NCBI RefSeq assembly: GCF_000471905.2
Contig: NW_006500010.1
Span: forward strand, 799,956 to 863,955
Direction of reading: 5' to 3'
DNA length: 64,000 bases
Source: Amborella trichopoda
Taxonomy: Eukaryota; Streptophyta; Magnoliopsida; Amborellales; Amborellaceae
Below are positions 1 to 11,081 of the stretch, piece by piece; the first letter of the stretch is position 1, and every line of letters begins with the position of its first letter. The position numbers and the translations under genes were made by a program. The notes beneath the pieces are model-generated. The model made no database searches. It worked only from the letters and a program-made list of their open reading frames with translations, and was not told the DNA's origin.

Positions 1-368
1 CTATTTTGACATCAAATTTTGGACGCCCATTTCTCTATTAAACTCGCACTAACGAAAAATATAACAAAAAAATTTCCAATAAAACAAAATGACCAAAATA
101 CCTTTGAAAGTTTCAAAAGGTATTTTGGTCATTATTTTTTATCGAAAAATTATCGTTAATATTTTTTATAGGTGCACCCCAATGAGAAAATGGTACGTAC
201 CAAATTTCATATTTAGAAAATTTGTATTAAAAAAACTTAAAATAAATACTTTGAGACATCAGATCTAAAGATCAAATGGTGAGTGGTTCTCGCGATAAAA
301 AATAGACGGCTGGATGGTAAGGGGAGGATAGAACTTCTATGTTGTAAGAGAATATAGTGAGTTTTTTC
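1..368 (+). mobile_element. Family B Mutator-like MITE, cut by window start
   Basis: This is the right-hand ~368 bp of a Family B element; its left end lies before the window. It matches the complete copy at 60130-60644 along its length. It contains the central palindrome at 88-133, whose arms read TGACCAAAATACCTTTGAAA and its near complement, and it ends in a decayed form of the family terminus (AACTTCTATGTTGTA at 332 onward). It carries no coding sequence. It sits just upstream of the RPA3 promoter. Confidence 0.8.
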
Positions 369-532
369 AAATATTAATCGAAATAAGTTGACACCCTTTT
401 AATTTTTAATTTTTTTTTTTTGGAAATTCAGTGGGGAGGGGGGAAGGACATGCCCTTACTAGGTGGTCGGGGTACATGAGAAAAAGATTTTCGTCTTTCA
501 GTAATTTGAGCCTTCCCTCCACCCGGGCTTTG

Positions 533-614
533 CTATAAATTTCCACACATCCATTTTCCCGCTCATTTCCTCTCTCTGTCCCCATTTTCCAAACGCCCTT
601 GGAGCTTTTTTCAG
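533..614 (+). promoter_or_regulatory. RPA3: RPA3 core promoter and non-coding first exon
   Basis: A TATA box (CTATAAAT, 533-540) is followed by a pyrimidine-rich leader that ends in a canonical donor, TTTTTTCAG|GTAAGG, with the junction at 614/615. The matching acceptor is TTTGCAG at 3568-3574, one base before the RPA3 start codon. The transcription start is inferred at about 565-570. The leader intron (615-3574) is colonised by a Tourist-like MITE, two foldback repeats, a Family A MITE and a mini-LINE, which are listed separately. The promoter assignment is an inference from spacing and splice consensus. Confidence 0.6.
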
Positions 615-1371
615 GTAAGGGCTTTCTTTGCCCTAAATTCATTCTCCCTAATTTCTCATACTTCTCATAAAACGTATATTTTTCTCTTTTAATGAATCGT
701 TTTTCCTGCGTTACCCTAGCACATCACTAACTGGTAAAATGGTTTAGTTTTCCTTATTCTCATTTTCCAACGTTCTTTTTCTCAATTTTTATGTCACCAT
801 AACTATCTATTCTTAACACGTGCACAGTAACAGCTTACCACTCCTTTCGATGTTTATTAAGGTTCTTTGGGGTACCCTAGAATCGTCGATATCATTGTCT
901 TCTTATTTATTTATTTATTTAAGATTGTTGTTTTCATTGTCCCTTATTTTGTCTAATCTGATTATTCTGGAGTGTACACCCATTTGTTGGAACTCTCTAA
1001 ATTTGAGTTTGATGCAAGAGGTTCTTTTATTAGTGTTTTACATTTTGCTGGATTGATAAGCTGCACAATTAGTCAGCATCCCATAATATATATTGTTATC
1101 ATTTCTTTTTGGATAAGTGGGTATCCTTCATTAGTTCATTTCATTTCATCAATGTAATGATTTTAGTGATCTATTATTTTATCAGATAAACTGTATCATA
1201 GAATTTGAGGATGTAATAAAGTTGCCTTTTGATCCATTTGTTTGAGTTTTAAGTATGAGTACCCCAAACAGAAAATTAAATAAATAAAATAAAAGAAAGT
1301 GATCATATTTATTCGTATTTTGTTATCTACTTTATGACATAGACAATAATCTTGATCCTTTATGACCATTA

Positions 1372-1602
1372 GGGTACGTTTGGGTTGTATGAAAAAGTTT
1401 TCATGAAAAGTTTTTCATATGAAAGAACTCCCCCATGTCAATAGGTATGGAAGTTTTGTCACACCAATTGTTCCATTTTCATAGTAAACTTTTTTGTAGT
1501 GGACCAATTGGTGTGAAAAAAATCCATACACTCTGACATAGGGGAGTTATTTCATATGAATATTTTTGCATGAAAACTATTTCATACCGACCAAACATAC
1601 CC
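1372..1602. mobile_element. Tourist-like (PIF/Harbinger) foldback MITE
   Basis: A 231-bp element with terminal inverted repeats of about 80 bp. It begins GGGTACGTTTGG and ends CCAAACATACCC, and is flanked by the direct repeat TTA (1369-1371 and 1603-1605), the target site typical of PIF/Harbinger elements. Both arms contain CATATGAAA...AACTCCCC segments, so almost the whole element could fold into one hairpin. It lies in the RPA3 leader intron. Confidence 0.75.
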
Positions 1603-1624
1603 TTAGTATGTCTTTTTTTTTTGT

Positions 1625-1791
1625 GAAAATTTATTTAAGTATCTGTAAGAGATGAATTATATAACAATTTACCCATTTGGAACTATTCCAAATCAAGACC
1701 ATAAGTTTTTTTATGCAATTTGAAATTAAGTCAAATGATATGGTAAAGTGTTGAATAGTCAATCTCTTAAGAGTAATTTGATACAATTTCC
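1625..1791. repeat. Foldback repeat, copy 1
   Basis: A ~165-bp segment whose ends are imperfect inverted repeats. AAAATTTATTTAAGTATCTG at the left pairs with the region around TCTTAAGAGTAATTTGATAC at the right. A diverged second copy lies at 3053-3218 in the same RPA3 leader intron. Exact ends and target duplication are unclear. Confidence 0.5.
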
Positions 1792-1911
1792 TTTTCTTTT
1801 TTAATGCTAGTTTGTATATACAGATCACTTCTTAGGGGTATTTGACTTTTTCTTAAAATCCTCCCCATTTTAATACGTCATTTTATCCATTGATACTTGT
1901 GTTTATTGAAA

Positions 1912-2282
1912 GGGTGCGGTTTGCATAGAGCCGAGGCTCTAAACAATCAAATTAAAATACAGGTTTAAATACTGAAAATTTTTGTGATAGCCTTAAAATA
2001 TATGTTCATCTTTAATTATAAAAGTTTAAGCTTCAAAAATAGTGTAGATCGAGCAGATCTATGAAACCTTGAAAATGTTGAAAATTGACAGTCCAAAATT
2101 GCGTTACAAGGTACACCATATCCAAATCTTTGAAATCCATTTTTTTCTCATGTCCATGCATCTTGATGTTGAGATGACCAATTTGAGGATATTTGGGTAT
2201 CAAAACAACTTCTTCTAGAGAAATTTATGAGGTGGGCTCTAATTTGATCGTTTACAGCCTCGGCTTTATATAAACTCTTTCC
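1912..2282 (+). mobile_element. Family A MITE, complete, 9-bp TSD
   Basis: This 371-bp copy begins GGGTGCGGTTTGCATAGAGC and ends with the complement of GGAAAGAGTTTATATAAAGC. It is flanked by a perfect 9-bp target duplication, TTATTGAAA (1903-1911 and 2283-2291). It is used here as the forward-orientation reference. The interior carries the segment ATCTTGATGTTGAGATGACC, conserved across the family. No open reading frame is present. Duplication length and terminal repeats suggest a non-autonomous Mutator-type element. Confidence 0.85.
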
Positions 2283-2370
2283 TTATTGAAATACTTTTCA
2301 TAATTGTTAGTTTAGTTCCATTCTATGCACATATAGTGTAATTATTGGGAGTAGACTTTTTTTGGGAACA

Positions 2371-2604
2371 ACTCCGCCTTGGCCGCCCCTGCCAGTCAAT
2401 GCCGGTCCCAAGCTTGGTTAAAGGAGGAGGGTTGTGTTAGTTAGGCAGCCAACGTAAAGCTTTGCTGCAACTTTCCATGAATCTTGAATCTACATTATCT
2501 GCTCATTAGTCTTATTGAGGGTATGGCCCTTGATAGAACAAAATGACAAAACAAGATTCATGTAGCCGACCATACATAGTTTAGATAAGTCTCTGATGAT
2601 GATG
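2371..2604 (+). mobile_element. Internally deleted RTE-like mini-LINE with 18-bp TSD
   Basis: A 234-bp insert lies between two identical 18-bp direct repeats, AGACTTTTTTTGGGAACA (2353-2370 and 2605-2622). Its left part (CCGCCTTGG...GCCGGTCCCAAGC...GGAGGAGGGTTG...GGCAGCCAACG) resembles the leader of plant RTE-like LINEs, from memory. Its right part, from TTATTGAGGGTATGGCCCTT, matches the 3' end of the LINE at 50004-50841. It ends in GATGATGATG, the usual tail of these elements. The whole reverse-transcriptase region is absent, so it is a short non-autonomous derivative that was nevertheless inserted as one unit. Confidence 0.75.
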
Positions 2605-3052
2605 AGACTTTTTTTGGGAACATATAACACGATCCATATGGTCACAGCAACAACCATGACCAATGGGTTTGTCACGGTCCATTTAATTGGTGGGAGGGTG
2701 ATGGAGAGAAAGAAGGGCAATGCAGTTCACTAGTTTAAATTGTACATTGGAACCCACTTCTTAGAACACCATCCAACCATTGATGGGGCAGAGATAACCA
2801 CTATGGATCATAGTATAGAGGCCTGACCTTTTTTGAGCTTGTTCCCTGAACCCTGTAATATTTTTGTAGGGATGCATGTTCCTTAAGATCAGGGTAGCAG
2901 GATTATCTAGGGGATTATCCATTTTTAGAAAGAAAGTGGCATGGTTTTCGTGTCAATTTCTACTTATAAGTTACTTGTTAGTGATTATTAACCAGCAATG
3001 ATTTTTCTACTTATAAAAATATTTTTTTCAGAGATGGATTTATTGAAAATAA

Positions 3053-3218
3053 GAAAATTTATCTAAACACTTACAAGAGATGAACTATTTAACATGTTAC
3101 CCATATAGTTTGATTTAATTTCAAACTACCCATCAAAAGACATAAGATCATAGGTTGGAATAGTTGCAAATACGTAAAATGTTAAATAGCTCATCTCTCG
3201 TGGGCATTTTGATAAATA
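3053..3218. repeat. Foldback repeat, copy 2
   Basis: This is a diverged second copy of the repeat at 1625-1791. AAAATTTATCTAAACACTTA near the left end is complementary to the right end around GTGGGCATTTTGATAAATAT, and the inner arms ACAAGAGATGAACTATTTAA and TTAAATAGCTCATCTCTCGT also pair. It lies in the RPA3 leader intron, about 360 bp before the coding exon. Confidence 0.5.
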
Positions 3219-3575
3219 TAAGTGTCAATGGGCACAGTTCCTTAAAAACCGTGTGCTTTTCATACTTGACTGTGAAAACCTTGTACAATAACTGGTTTTA
3301 GGTCCAAAATCCAAATTTTCTGCTTCTATGGTAGTGTCTTGAAATCTTAAAAACTTATCAGCTAACCATGATTTTAACTACTTTTTTTGACAAAACATGA
3401 TTTATCATGAGCTGTCAGTTGATATCCCTGTTTGTGCTCCACGGGAAACTTTTTAGCAGTATTGCATAGTATAAGAGAATAAATGTAAACATAATGTGAT
3501 CAAGTGCTTTCAATTCTCTCTTATTCTCTAGTGTGAAGGTCTTTGAGCTATATTGTCTAATGTCCAATTTGCAGC

Positions 3576-5837
3576 ATGGACATTTCAAGCCCTGCAGTTT
3601 TTGTCAATGGAGAACTTTTAAAAATGCACACCGGGCGAAGGGTTCGGTCAGTTGTTCAGGTTGTGCGAGTCGATACTGGAGGCTTCGTAGCTCAAACTTC
3701 AGATGGCCTGCAACTATCTGTTAAAGCTACTACTGTTGATCCTCTGTCAAAATTTGTTGAGGTGATTGGTGTTGCTGAGGGCAATCAGACCATTCGAGCT
3801 GAAATGTGCACCAACTTTGGAGATGCATTTGGTACAAATGTTAACTACCCGTACTTTGGTTTTGGTCATATCATTCCTAGTGTATCAGCATCTCTTTCCA
3901 TACTTGATTGAGAGTTCATCTAGCAACGGCTATAGTAACTTTAGCCTCATCCTGAAATTTTATGGGGTGGACTGTCTGTTTTTCTTTCTATTGTTTTCTT
4001 ATATTGTTGATTGGTTTGCCTTTTCATGCGTAAAAGTATCCTGCGAAATATTTAACCATGAGTTTTAAGTATTATTGCTTTTATTTATATTTTATTGCCC
4101 TAACCTGAGAAGCAGTTGAATATTCTAATATTATGTCATTCATAGTGTCTGTGAACTTAGAAGCTTACAATTATCAACTTGCAATTGTAAGTAAATTATC
4201 TTCCAATTTATGAAAAATAATGATTAAAATCTCTTGAAAAATCTACCCCCCCCCCAAAACAAAAAAACAAAAAAAATAATGCTGGCTCTCATCCAGAGAG
4301 TTTATTTTAAACTGGCTTCACTCTATTCCAGAACAAGTGATTCCTATGCTGACCATCTCCTTCCGTTTGTGCATCAAGCCAAAGAAAAGGTTTGCAAGAT
4401 GCAGGGTCTCATAAAGATATTGGCTAAAGACCACTCCCCTTGGTTGTTTTTTATTGTTATTTTTCAATTTCTGATTGTGAAATGTAATCTCCTCATGATT
4501 CTGTTCCAGTCTTCTTGGGCTTTATGCTGTCGAACTCCTCTAGAAGATCGAATCTCATTTCCTTAAGATTCTCATTACAATCAGGGAAGGAGAGTCTCCC
4601 TGAAGGTTCAGTTCATCCATTCTATTCAGATACCCACCAAACCAGCGGGGCAAACAGAGAAATGTACCTGAACCCTGAAACCAGTCCTGGTGTCAAACAG
4701 GTAATTGCCAACTCAAAGACAGCTTCTAGCCTAGGAGAACCGTTTCATTCCCCAAACCTGAGGAGCCGAGGCCAAATGTTTTTAGCAACTCACAATGAGG
4801 ACTGTTTAACTATCTTTTTCCTCCTATACATCGAAAAAGAAAAATCATGAGCCAGAATCTGTCTTGCATTGGAAGGTCAGAAGTATGATTTTACACTCAC
4901 GCAAAGTATATTTACAACTACCTGGTTCCACATGCCTTGAAATACGCCTTCACGAAAAATTATTGGGATTCTGTAATCTGTGAAGATGGAATCTGGTTTC
5001 TTTCCTTGAAGGGCTTCATTCATCTGTCCTTTTTTTTCCTCCAAACTGTGTCTTCGCATATTGTTATCATTAGGGCATTAGGCAACGTCATTTTTATTTC
5101 CTTCATTTTCTCCCCCTTTTGTTTAGACTTGTGGCTGTTTCATGGGCACTATGAACCCTAAACCATTAGGAACTCAATGTTTTCCTGTGCATTGCCACTC
5201 CTTGTAACTGAGGATCACCATTGGCCAGAAATAGAGAAATAATTGAATGAAATTCAAACCCTGACTCCTTCAGCATTCCCCCCCTCCCCTCACCCCCAAT
5301 CGTGGACTCTAGGAATCCTGTGTCAACATAGTTTCATTGGCCTTCTTACATAACTGTGTTTGGCTTTGCGCACCATGGTTTGGAATACAATTTCCTCTGC
5401 AACAGTGATGCCCCATTCATTGTATTGCCCCAAGCTGGTGAAATCAAGAACATGTGCCGGGTACCAAACAAGAGATGTGAGCTTTGTGAAGACTTAAACT
5501 TTGAAGTTGGAGCCATACTGACCCTGATACCATATAGCTTCATTATCGCAGAAGGTAGACTTGTAACTTTGCCCTTGCATTATTTAAGTGGGTTGCGAGC
5601 TGGCATACGTTATGGACTAGTGTGGAAATCTTTGAGGGGCTCCTTAGTTATTTGCATATTTCTGCCTCGTAGGCCAATTTTGGGAGAGGGCCCCCTTGAC
5701 AATGAAGCGGTGCTCCTTTTGTCTTTTTTTTTTTCTTTCACTGTTGCCGAGCCTTGTAATTGTATTAATGTTCCGTTTCAAGATCTTCAGATCTATGCAT
5801 GAGTGTCCAATGCCTTAGAATTTGCCGCAAAGCATGT

Positions 5838-5881
<44 letters not shown>

Positions 5882-6520
5882 TCTCTCGCTCTCTCTCTCT
5901 CACACACACACACACTCTCAAAGTTGAATATATATTATTTTTTATGTCCAAGTAATAACATGCTTGCATTTTGTCAACACCAGCAGTTGCTCTGTTCACT
6001 TCATAAAACCTCTGAAACATATTTTGTGAACATTATTAGTGATGCCAGCACAAATGACCAAGTCTTGAGTGATTCTCTAAATCTTTCAACATTTTGCTGA
6101 ATTTGTTTCTATTGTATTTTGATTGTATTGTATTTTGATAAATGTGATGTTTTCATTAGGTTGTGTCAAGATGTACATGTGATGATGTATGGATATATAA
6201 TTTCTTAATATTTCATTTGTGTAAAACTTGGGTATGTTTACTCAAGTTTGTTTGGATGTTGAAGAAACCTTGAAATCTGAAATTTATGGATATATCTGAT
6301 AAAAGTTTTACACATTTCCAGTTAATTGCCTTAAAATATACTTCGTGCGTTGTAGTTATCTTAGTTTACATAAATTTTCTGCATGGATAAGTAAATTGAC
6401 ATTTGGCTCTTTATCAAGACGCCTGTTTTTCTAACTGGTTCCTTGTCTCTTACAGATATGGCTTCATACAATCAGTTGTGCCAACTAGCCAACTCAGAAC
6501 ACAACAGTTTGTTTATTTAG
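3576..6520 (+). CDS. RPA3: Replication protein A 14 kDa subunit (RPA3), two coding exons
   Basis: RPA3 is the smallest subunit of the heterotrimeric single-strand-DNA-binding complex used in nuclear replication, repair and recombination. Coding exons are 3576-3831 and 6456-6520. The junction is TTTG|GTACAA...CTTACAG|ATATGG, which completes an Asp codon. The 106-residue product matches the ~107 residues usual in plants. It is a single OB fold: MDISSPAVFVNGELL at the N-terminus, VEVIGVAEGNQTIRAEMCTNFGDAF at residues 61-85 given in outline only, and a C-terminal helix, YNQLCQLAN, at 90-98, ending in SLFI. These segments match my memory of Arabidopsis RPA3 (FVNGALL, IRAEVWTNFGD, YNELCKLAN, LFI). 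The ATG directly follows an acceptor, so the first exon (533-614 region) is untranslated. The 2.6 kb coding intron holds exon-like open segments and a CT microsatellite. Function is inferred by homology. Confidence 0.9.
4320..5560 (+). other. Exon-like open segments inside the RPA3 coding intron
   Basis: Three stretches look less random than the surrounding intron. At 4331-4390 an open segment translating to SDSYADHLLPFVHQAKEK lies between TATTCCAG and a GTTTGC donor-like site. At about 4510-4700 an open frame lies between TTCTGTTCCAG and CAAACAG|GTAATT. At 5356-5560 an open frame contains two closely spaced cysteine pairs (RCELCEDL). I do not recognise any of them. They could be a decayed captured gene fragment, unrecognised alternative exons, or chance. 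No transposon ends were identified around them. Confidence 0.25.
5840..5919. repeat. (CT)n(CA)n microsatellite
   Basis: A run of CT dinucleotides, interrupted by CC and CG, is followed by CACACA and CTCTC. It lies in the RPA3 coding intron, 540 bp before the last exon. Confidence 0.95.
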
Positions 6521-8684
6521 TTGGTGCCCTCTGCACGCACGCATGTGTGTGTAAAGAGTCATGATCAGAAGCGTGACACCTACTAGTTATGTTCCTACTG
6601 AACTTCCTGACATAAATCATTGGAAGCCATTTACTTCAAGCTTAGTTCATTGTGATTGCTGAGAGTCCCAGCCACACATGAGGAAATGTCTTTTTTAAGA
6701 TATCAGAGGTTTCTGGACGCTATGATGCTTATGAAAAAAGAAAAAAATCCCTCTTTTTTTTTTGTATCGTTTTTGCTCCTATCCTCTTGGGATTTGTTTG
6801 TGGTTGATACAATATTTGACGGTCGAAATTCATTCCCAAATAGTATCTATCAAAATAAGTTTCATAAATTATGTGGTACACTACATCTACAAGGTACTGA
6901 TTATACGTTAAAGTTTAGTATTTTAGTTGGTATGTCTTTGTTCAATGAAATGGTGCATGGCTTTGTCCAATGAAATGATGCTATTATATATGATAATGAG
7001 CTAGGACATGGCCAAACCCAACTCCGATGGATATCTGTGCTTCGTTTGGGCGGCGGATATCAGTGGCCCTATTCAAATGCAGTTTCTTTCCAAGAATCCA
7101 TCGTTGCTGTAGATTTTGGATCTGAAGTTAACCTGGTTGATAATCTTGGCCATTAAGATAATCCTGAAAATAGACCTTTATTAACTCAATTTTTGAGCTG
7201 CTAAATTGATTCTTTGCGAATAGCCAAGCCTGCACAAATTTTTGAGTTGCAGAATCCTGGTTCTTTGCAGTGTCAAATGAATGATTCGGGCCGAGTACTT
7301 GGCTTGATAACTGTTGTAACAAAAAAGTGTTAATTTAAAAGAAAAAAAAAAACAAAAAGCAAAAAAAGGAAATATATGTTTAAAGTAAGATCAAACAAAA
7401 TATATCTAAATGAGGTTAAAGAATAGTAAAAAAAAAGATTTTGAAAAAGTATTTTCTCATTGAATTTATTTTAGAAATAATTCAAAAAGTACGGGAAAAT
7501 GTAAAACTAAGTAGTCGTATACAATACATTTCAATCTTTGTTAAAATGATAGAACATGTAAATAAACATGTTATAAATAGATTTTTTATTTTTTTAATTC
7601 TTTTTTTGAATTTTTTAATATCCCCAAATTAGAACCCCTAGTCAGACAAAATCTGTAAATTGGGCTCGGACTCACCGATTTTTTTTAAAATACTGGTGTT
7701 CTATGCGGTAAATTAATCCAGACTGATTTAGGAAGTGTTTATGCATTTGAGTTGGGATGCGCTAAAGGTATTCCGTTCCTTTTTTTGCGATTTGCTGGGT
7801 TATAGAACAGATTCATCTCACTATCCTTGTATCATAAAGGAGAAAATGACTCAAAACCATTTAAGGCTTGGATTTACAAAACTTTAGTTAGTTCCAGGTT
7901 GTGCCCGATCGCCGGCACTTCAATTTTCCTTTTTAAAGTGGATCATTCTATTCTCAAACTAAATGTATCATGTCCAATGCCCTTGTTCCAACTGGACTAA
8001 TGTAAACATGAAAGCTTATTTGAGTGAATAAGTTGCCAAGCCGAATTGCAACCTAAATGAAAAGCACCTAAACCACAAGATCCTTGAGGTCATTAAGGTG
8101 CCTTAATCCTGTCAAGATGCAGAAATAGCAGCAGCAAATGAATCTTGTTATTTTTCGAAACATTTTAAGTGAGATTTGTGAATGACTCCTTTTTTTTTTT
8201 TTAAATGTTAATTGTTAGTAGTGGGCTAGTAATTTTTGAAACCATTAGTAGTTTTCAAAAGGGGTCGAAACCAAGACCGGTAGCTGAGTCACATGCAGTG
8301 CTAAGTCGATCTTATTTCCAGCATCGTTAAAAGTCCCCATACGTGAGAATAACTCATAAAAGAAAAGATATTTGAAATCAAAGCAATGGAAAAGAAAAAT
8401 AAACCAAATTAACGATCTAGTGTTGATCTCCTTGCAAATAATACAAAACGGATCCCAGAAAGTAAAGCCCGAGAGAAAATGGGCTACCCATGCAAAATGA
8501 AAAGATTTCCAAAATGTAAATACATACATATATCTCTTGCTTTGTTTCTATTGTTTTCTCTTCTTTTTGGCGACTAATCTAGGATTCAAGCATTCAATAT
8601 TAGTGGTTGCAGTCCTTATGCCTTAGAACCACTAATCCAGATGGACGAACCCCAACATAGCCAATCCAAAATTCCATTATCAAT
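6521..8684. other. RPA3 3' flank and convergent intergenic region
   Basis: This region includes the RPA3 3' untranslated sequence, whose end was not determined, and the unresolved 3' end of the minus-strand gene that stops at 8685. Both genes converge here. The stretch 7330-7640 is very A/T-rich with several A and T runs. I see no gene and no classifiable transposon. Confidence 0.5.
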
Positions 8685-11047
8685 TCACTCAAAAGAACAA
8701 GCTTTTGCATGTTCACCAAGAACAGATCTCCTACCGCTTAGCAACTCTGGTCTATTCACCCCATTGCCCCCAAAAAACTCCTCTTTTGACTCAACCCCTC
8801 TATTATTACCACCACCATCCCCCTTCAAATTCAATGCCCTATAACACTTCTCTCTTTTTTCTTGAGTCTCTGAGATACCCATAGTTGAACAATCCTCAAG
8901 AAGCATGCTCCTAACCCTGGAAGAGCTCCTAACAGGCCCACGAGACTCAATGGGATAAACCCTCTCATCGGCTATCACTTTCACATATGAGCAAGGGGAA
9001 CCCTCTCTGTCGTCGACATGTTGATCCGATATGCTCTCGAAAGGCATCTCAAATGCATGTGAATTTGTAGGCTGTGTTCTCATTTGTACTGATCTCAAGA
9101 GAGCAGCCCTTCTAAGGTTGGGTGATTGGCATATGTCACTTGGTGAAGGTGGGAATCGGCTTTCTGATTCGGGGGTACGTGGCCTTGAATGGGAATAGGC
9201 CATTTGTAGGAGAGTACTACAGGGTGAAGAAGGTGAGTTGGATAGTGGCATTGAGGAATATGTGATGTGGGGTCCACCTATGTGGTGTCGATGAGGTGAC
9301 ACTGTGTTTCTGGTGCCCGTACACATGTCCTGTTGATGTATGAGGTCACAGTATCGTGAGTCGTCGGAGTCCTCTGACATTGGTGAAAATGGTGATGTCA
9401 GATCCTCTCTGCAAATGGAATTATTGAAAATGATATGAGCGTTACTTATGAGAAGCAGTATTTCGAAAAAAATAATGGTCTTTCCTTTTTCTTGACAAAG
9501 AATATTCATTAAGAATATATAAGCAAGGGGAAGAAACTCAAGTATTTAATACTGAAGACCAGCTAGTTTTATGAAGATAAGTAGCTTTGTTTATGGTTTG
9601 ATTTTTCAGCCGAATTTGAGAAACAAGCCACTAAAAGCAAGAGAAAGGAAAAGATACTTATTAGAAAAGACATGCAACACATGAGCAAGGTCCGTACCCA
9701 AAGATATCTGGAATAAAGATTCTAGAAACAAGCCATCTGCAGTAATGGTGTATTTGAAGTATTGAAAACAAGAGGTGATGCATTAGATAAACAAGAGAAA
9801 GAAATTGGAAATTTTTCTTAATGGTTAGTACATTTTTTAATTTTCAGTCATCTGTCAAAGAGTTATTCCAATTCAACACAAACAATTACACCACACCAAT
9901 TATACTCAAAAGCATGGAAGACCAATAAAGAAGGTTAGATGGCTACATGTACATCCTCATGCCTCCTAGGAAACTTGTAAAAGCATTGTGAATGAATGTG
10001 CATGGTGCATGAAAATCGAGTAAGATACCATTTCCTATTCAAGGGACCCATTAGTCTTTCTACTTATTGTGACCCTGCAGATTAAACACATATATAGCAT
10101 TTTCTCATAACAAGATTGATAGGTTAAACATTTGTGAGGATCAAATTGGATCCAGTGTCAACATTATGTGCAACAAGTTAGCTTAGTTGACCAGAAAAGC
10201 AGTCCAACCGTCTTTATGATGGAAATCAAAATCTGCAATGTAGGGAGCACCCTCTCCCCCTTTACAAAAACAACTCTTACGTGCACATAAATGAGTTAAA
10301 AAAACACAAGGTAAATAATAACAATAATGAAAAGCACGTAGTGTTATAAAAAAGGGACCAGATTACGGATCCATCTCTAAATAAAAAATTACATCAAAGG
10401 AAATATCTATAAATCACATACAACAAGCTTGGTAAAAACCTTCTCAGTCCCTGAGACAACAGATAAGCTAAATGTAAAATTCTAAGACCGTTTAGGATCC
10501 CAAAAACAACCTCAAAAAGTAGAACTAAGTTTATGAATTAAGTTTTCCAGTTCAATTTTTCAAGTAACCATAGTCCATTTCAAATCCCCCTCCACCATTA
10601 GTCTCTCTTGAAGGCAAAGCCATCTACCATTTCTCCTGCCTGCTCTGTGAAATCGTTAATGTTCACTTTTGCCTCTTGACATTGCAGGTTTGAGAATCAG
10701 CATTTTGAAACTCGGGTAACCCTACTCAAACTCACCCAAGTTATTCACAGGTGACGGGTCCCATTGAAAAACCTTAAGAATTGGCTGATTGTCACCAGTT
10801 CCAGAGATTACTGTATTAATTTTTCATATATTCAGGCAAGTCTTCTTCATAGATTCAGGCAAGTCTTCTTGAGACTTGGCCGAGTCAAACCAGTCATCTC
10901 AGGCTCAAGACCTGCTCAGTTCCATGCCCGAGTGTGAAATTTCAGTCATTGTTTGAGAAACTTTCAAGAGTTTGCAACTAGAAGTTTAGAGGATACTGCA
11001 CACGCAACCACATGGATGACACAATTCCATTGCAGGAATGTTGATTG

Positions 11048-11081
<34 letters not shown>

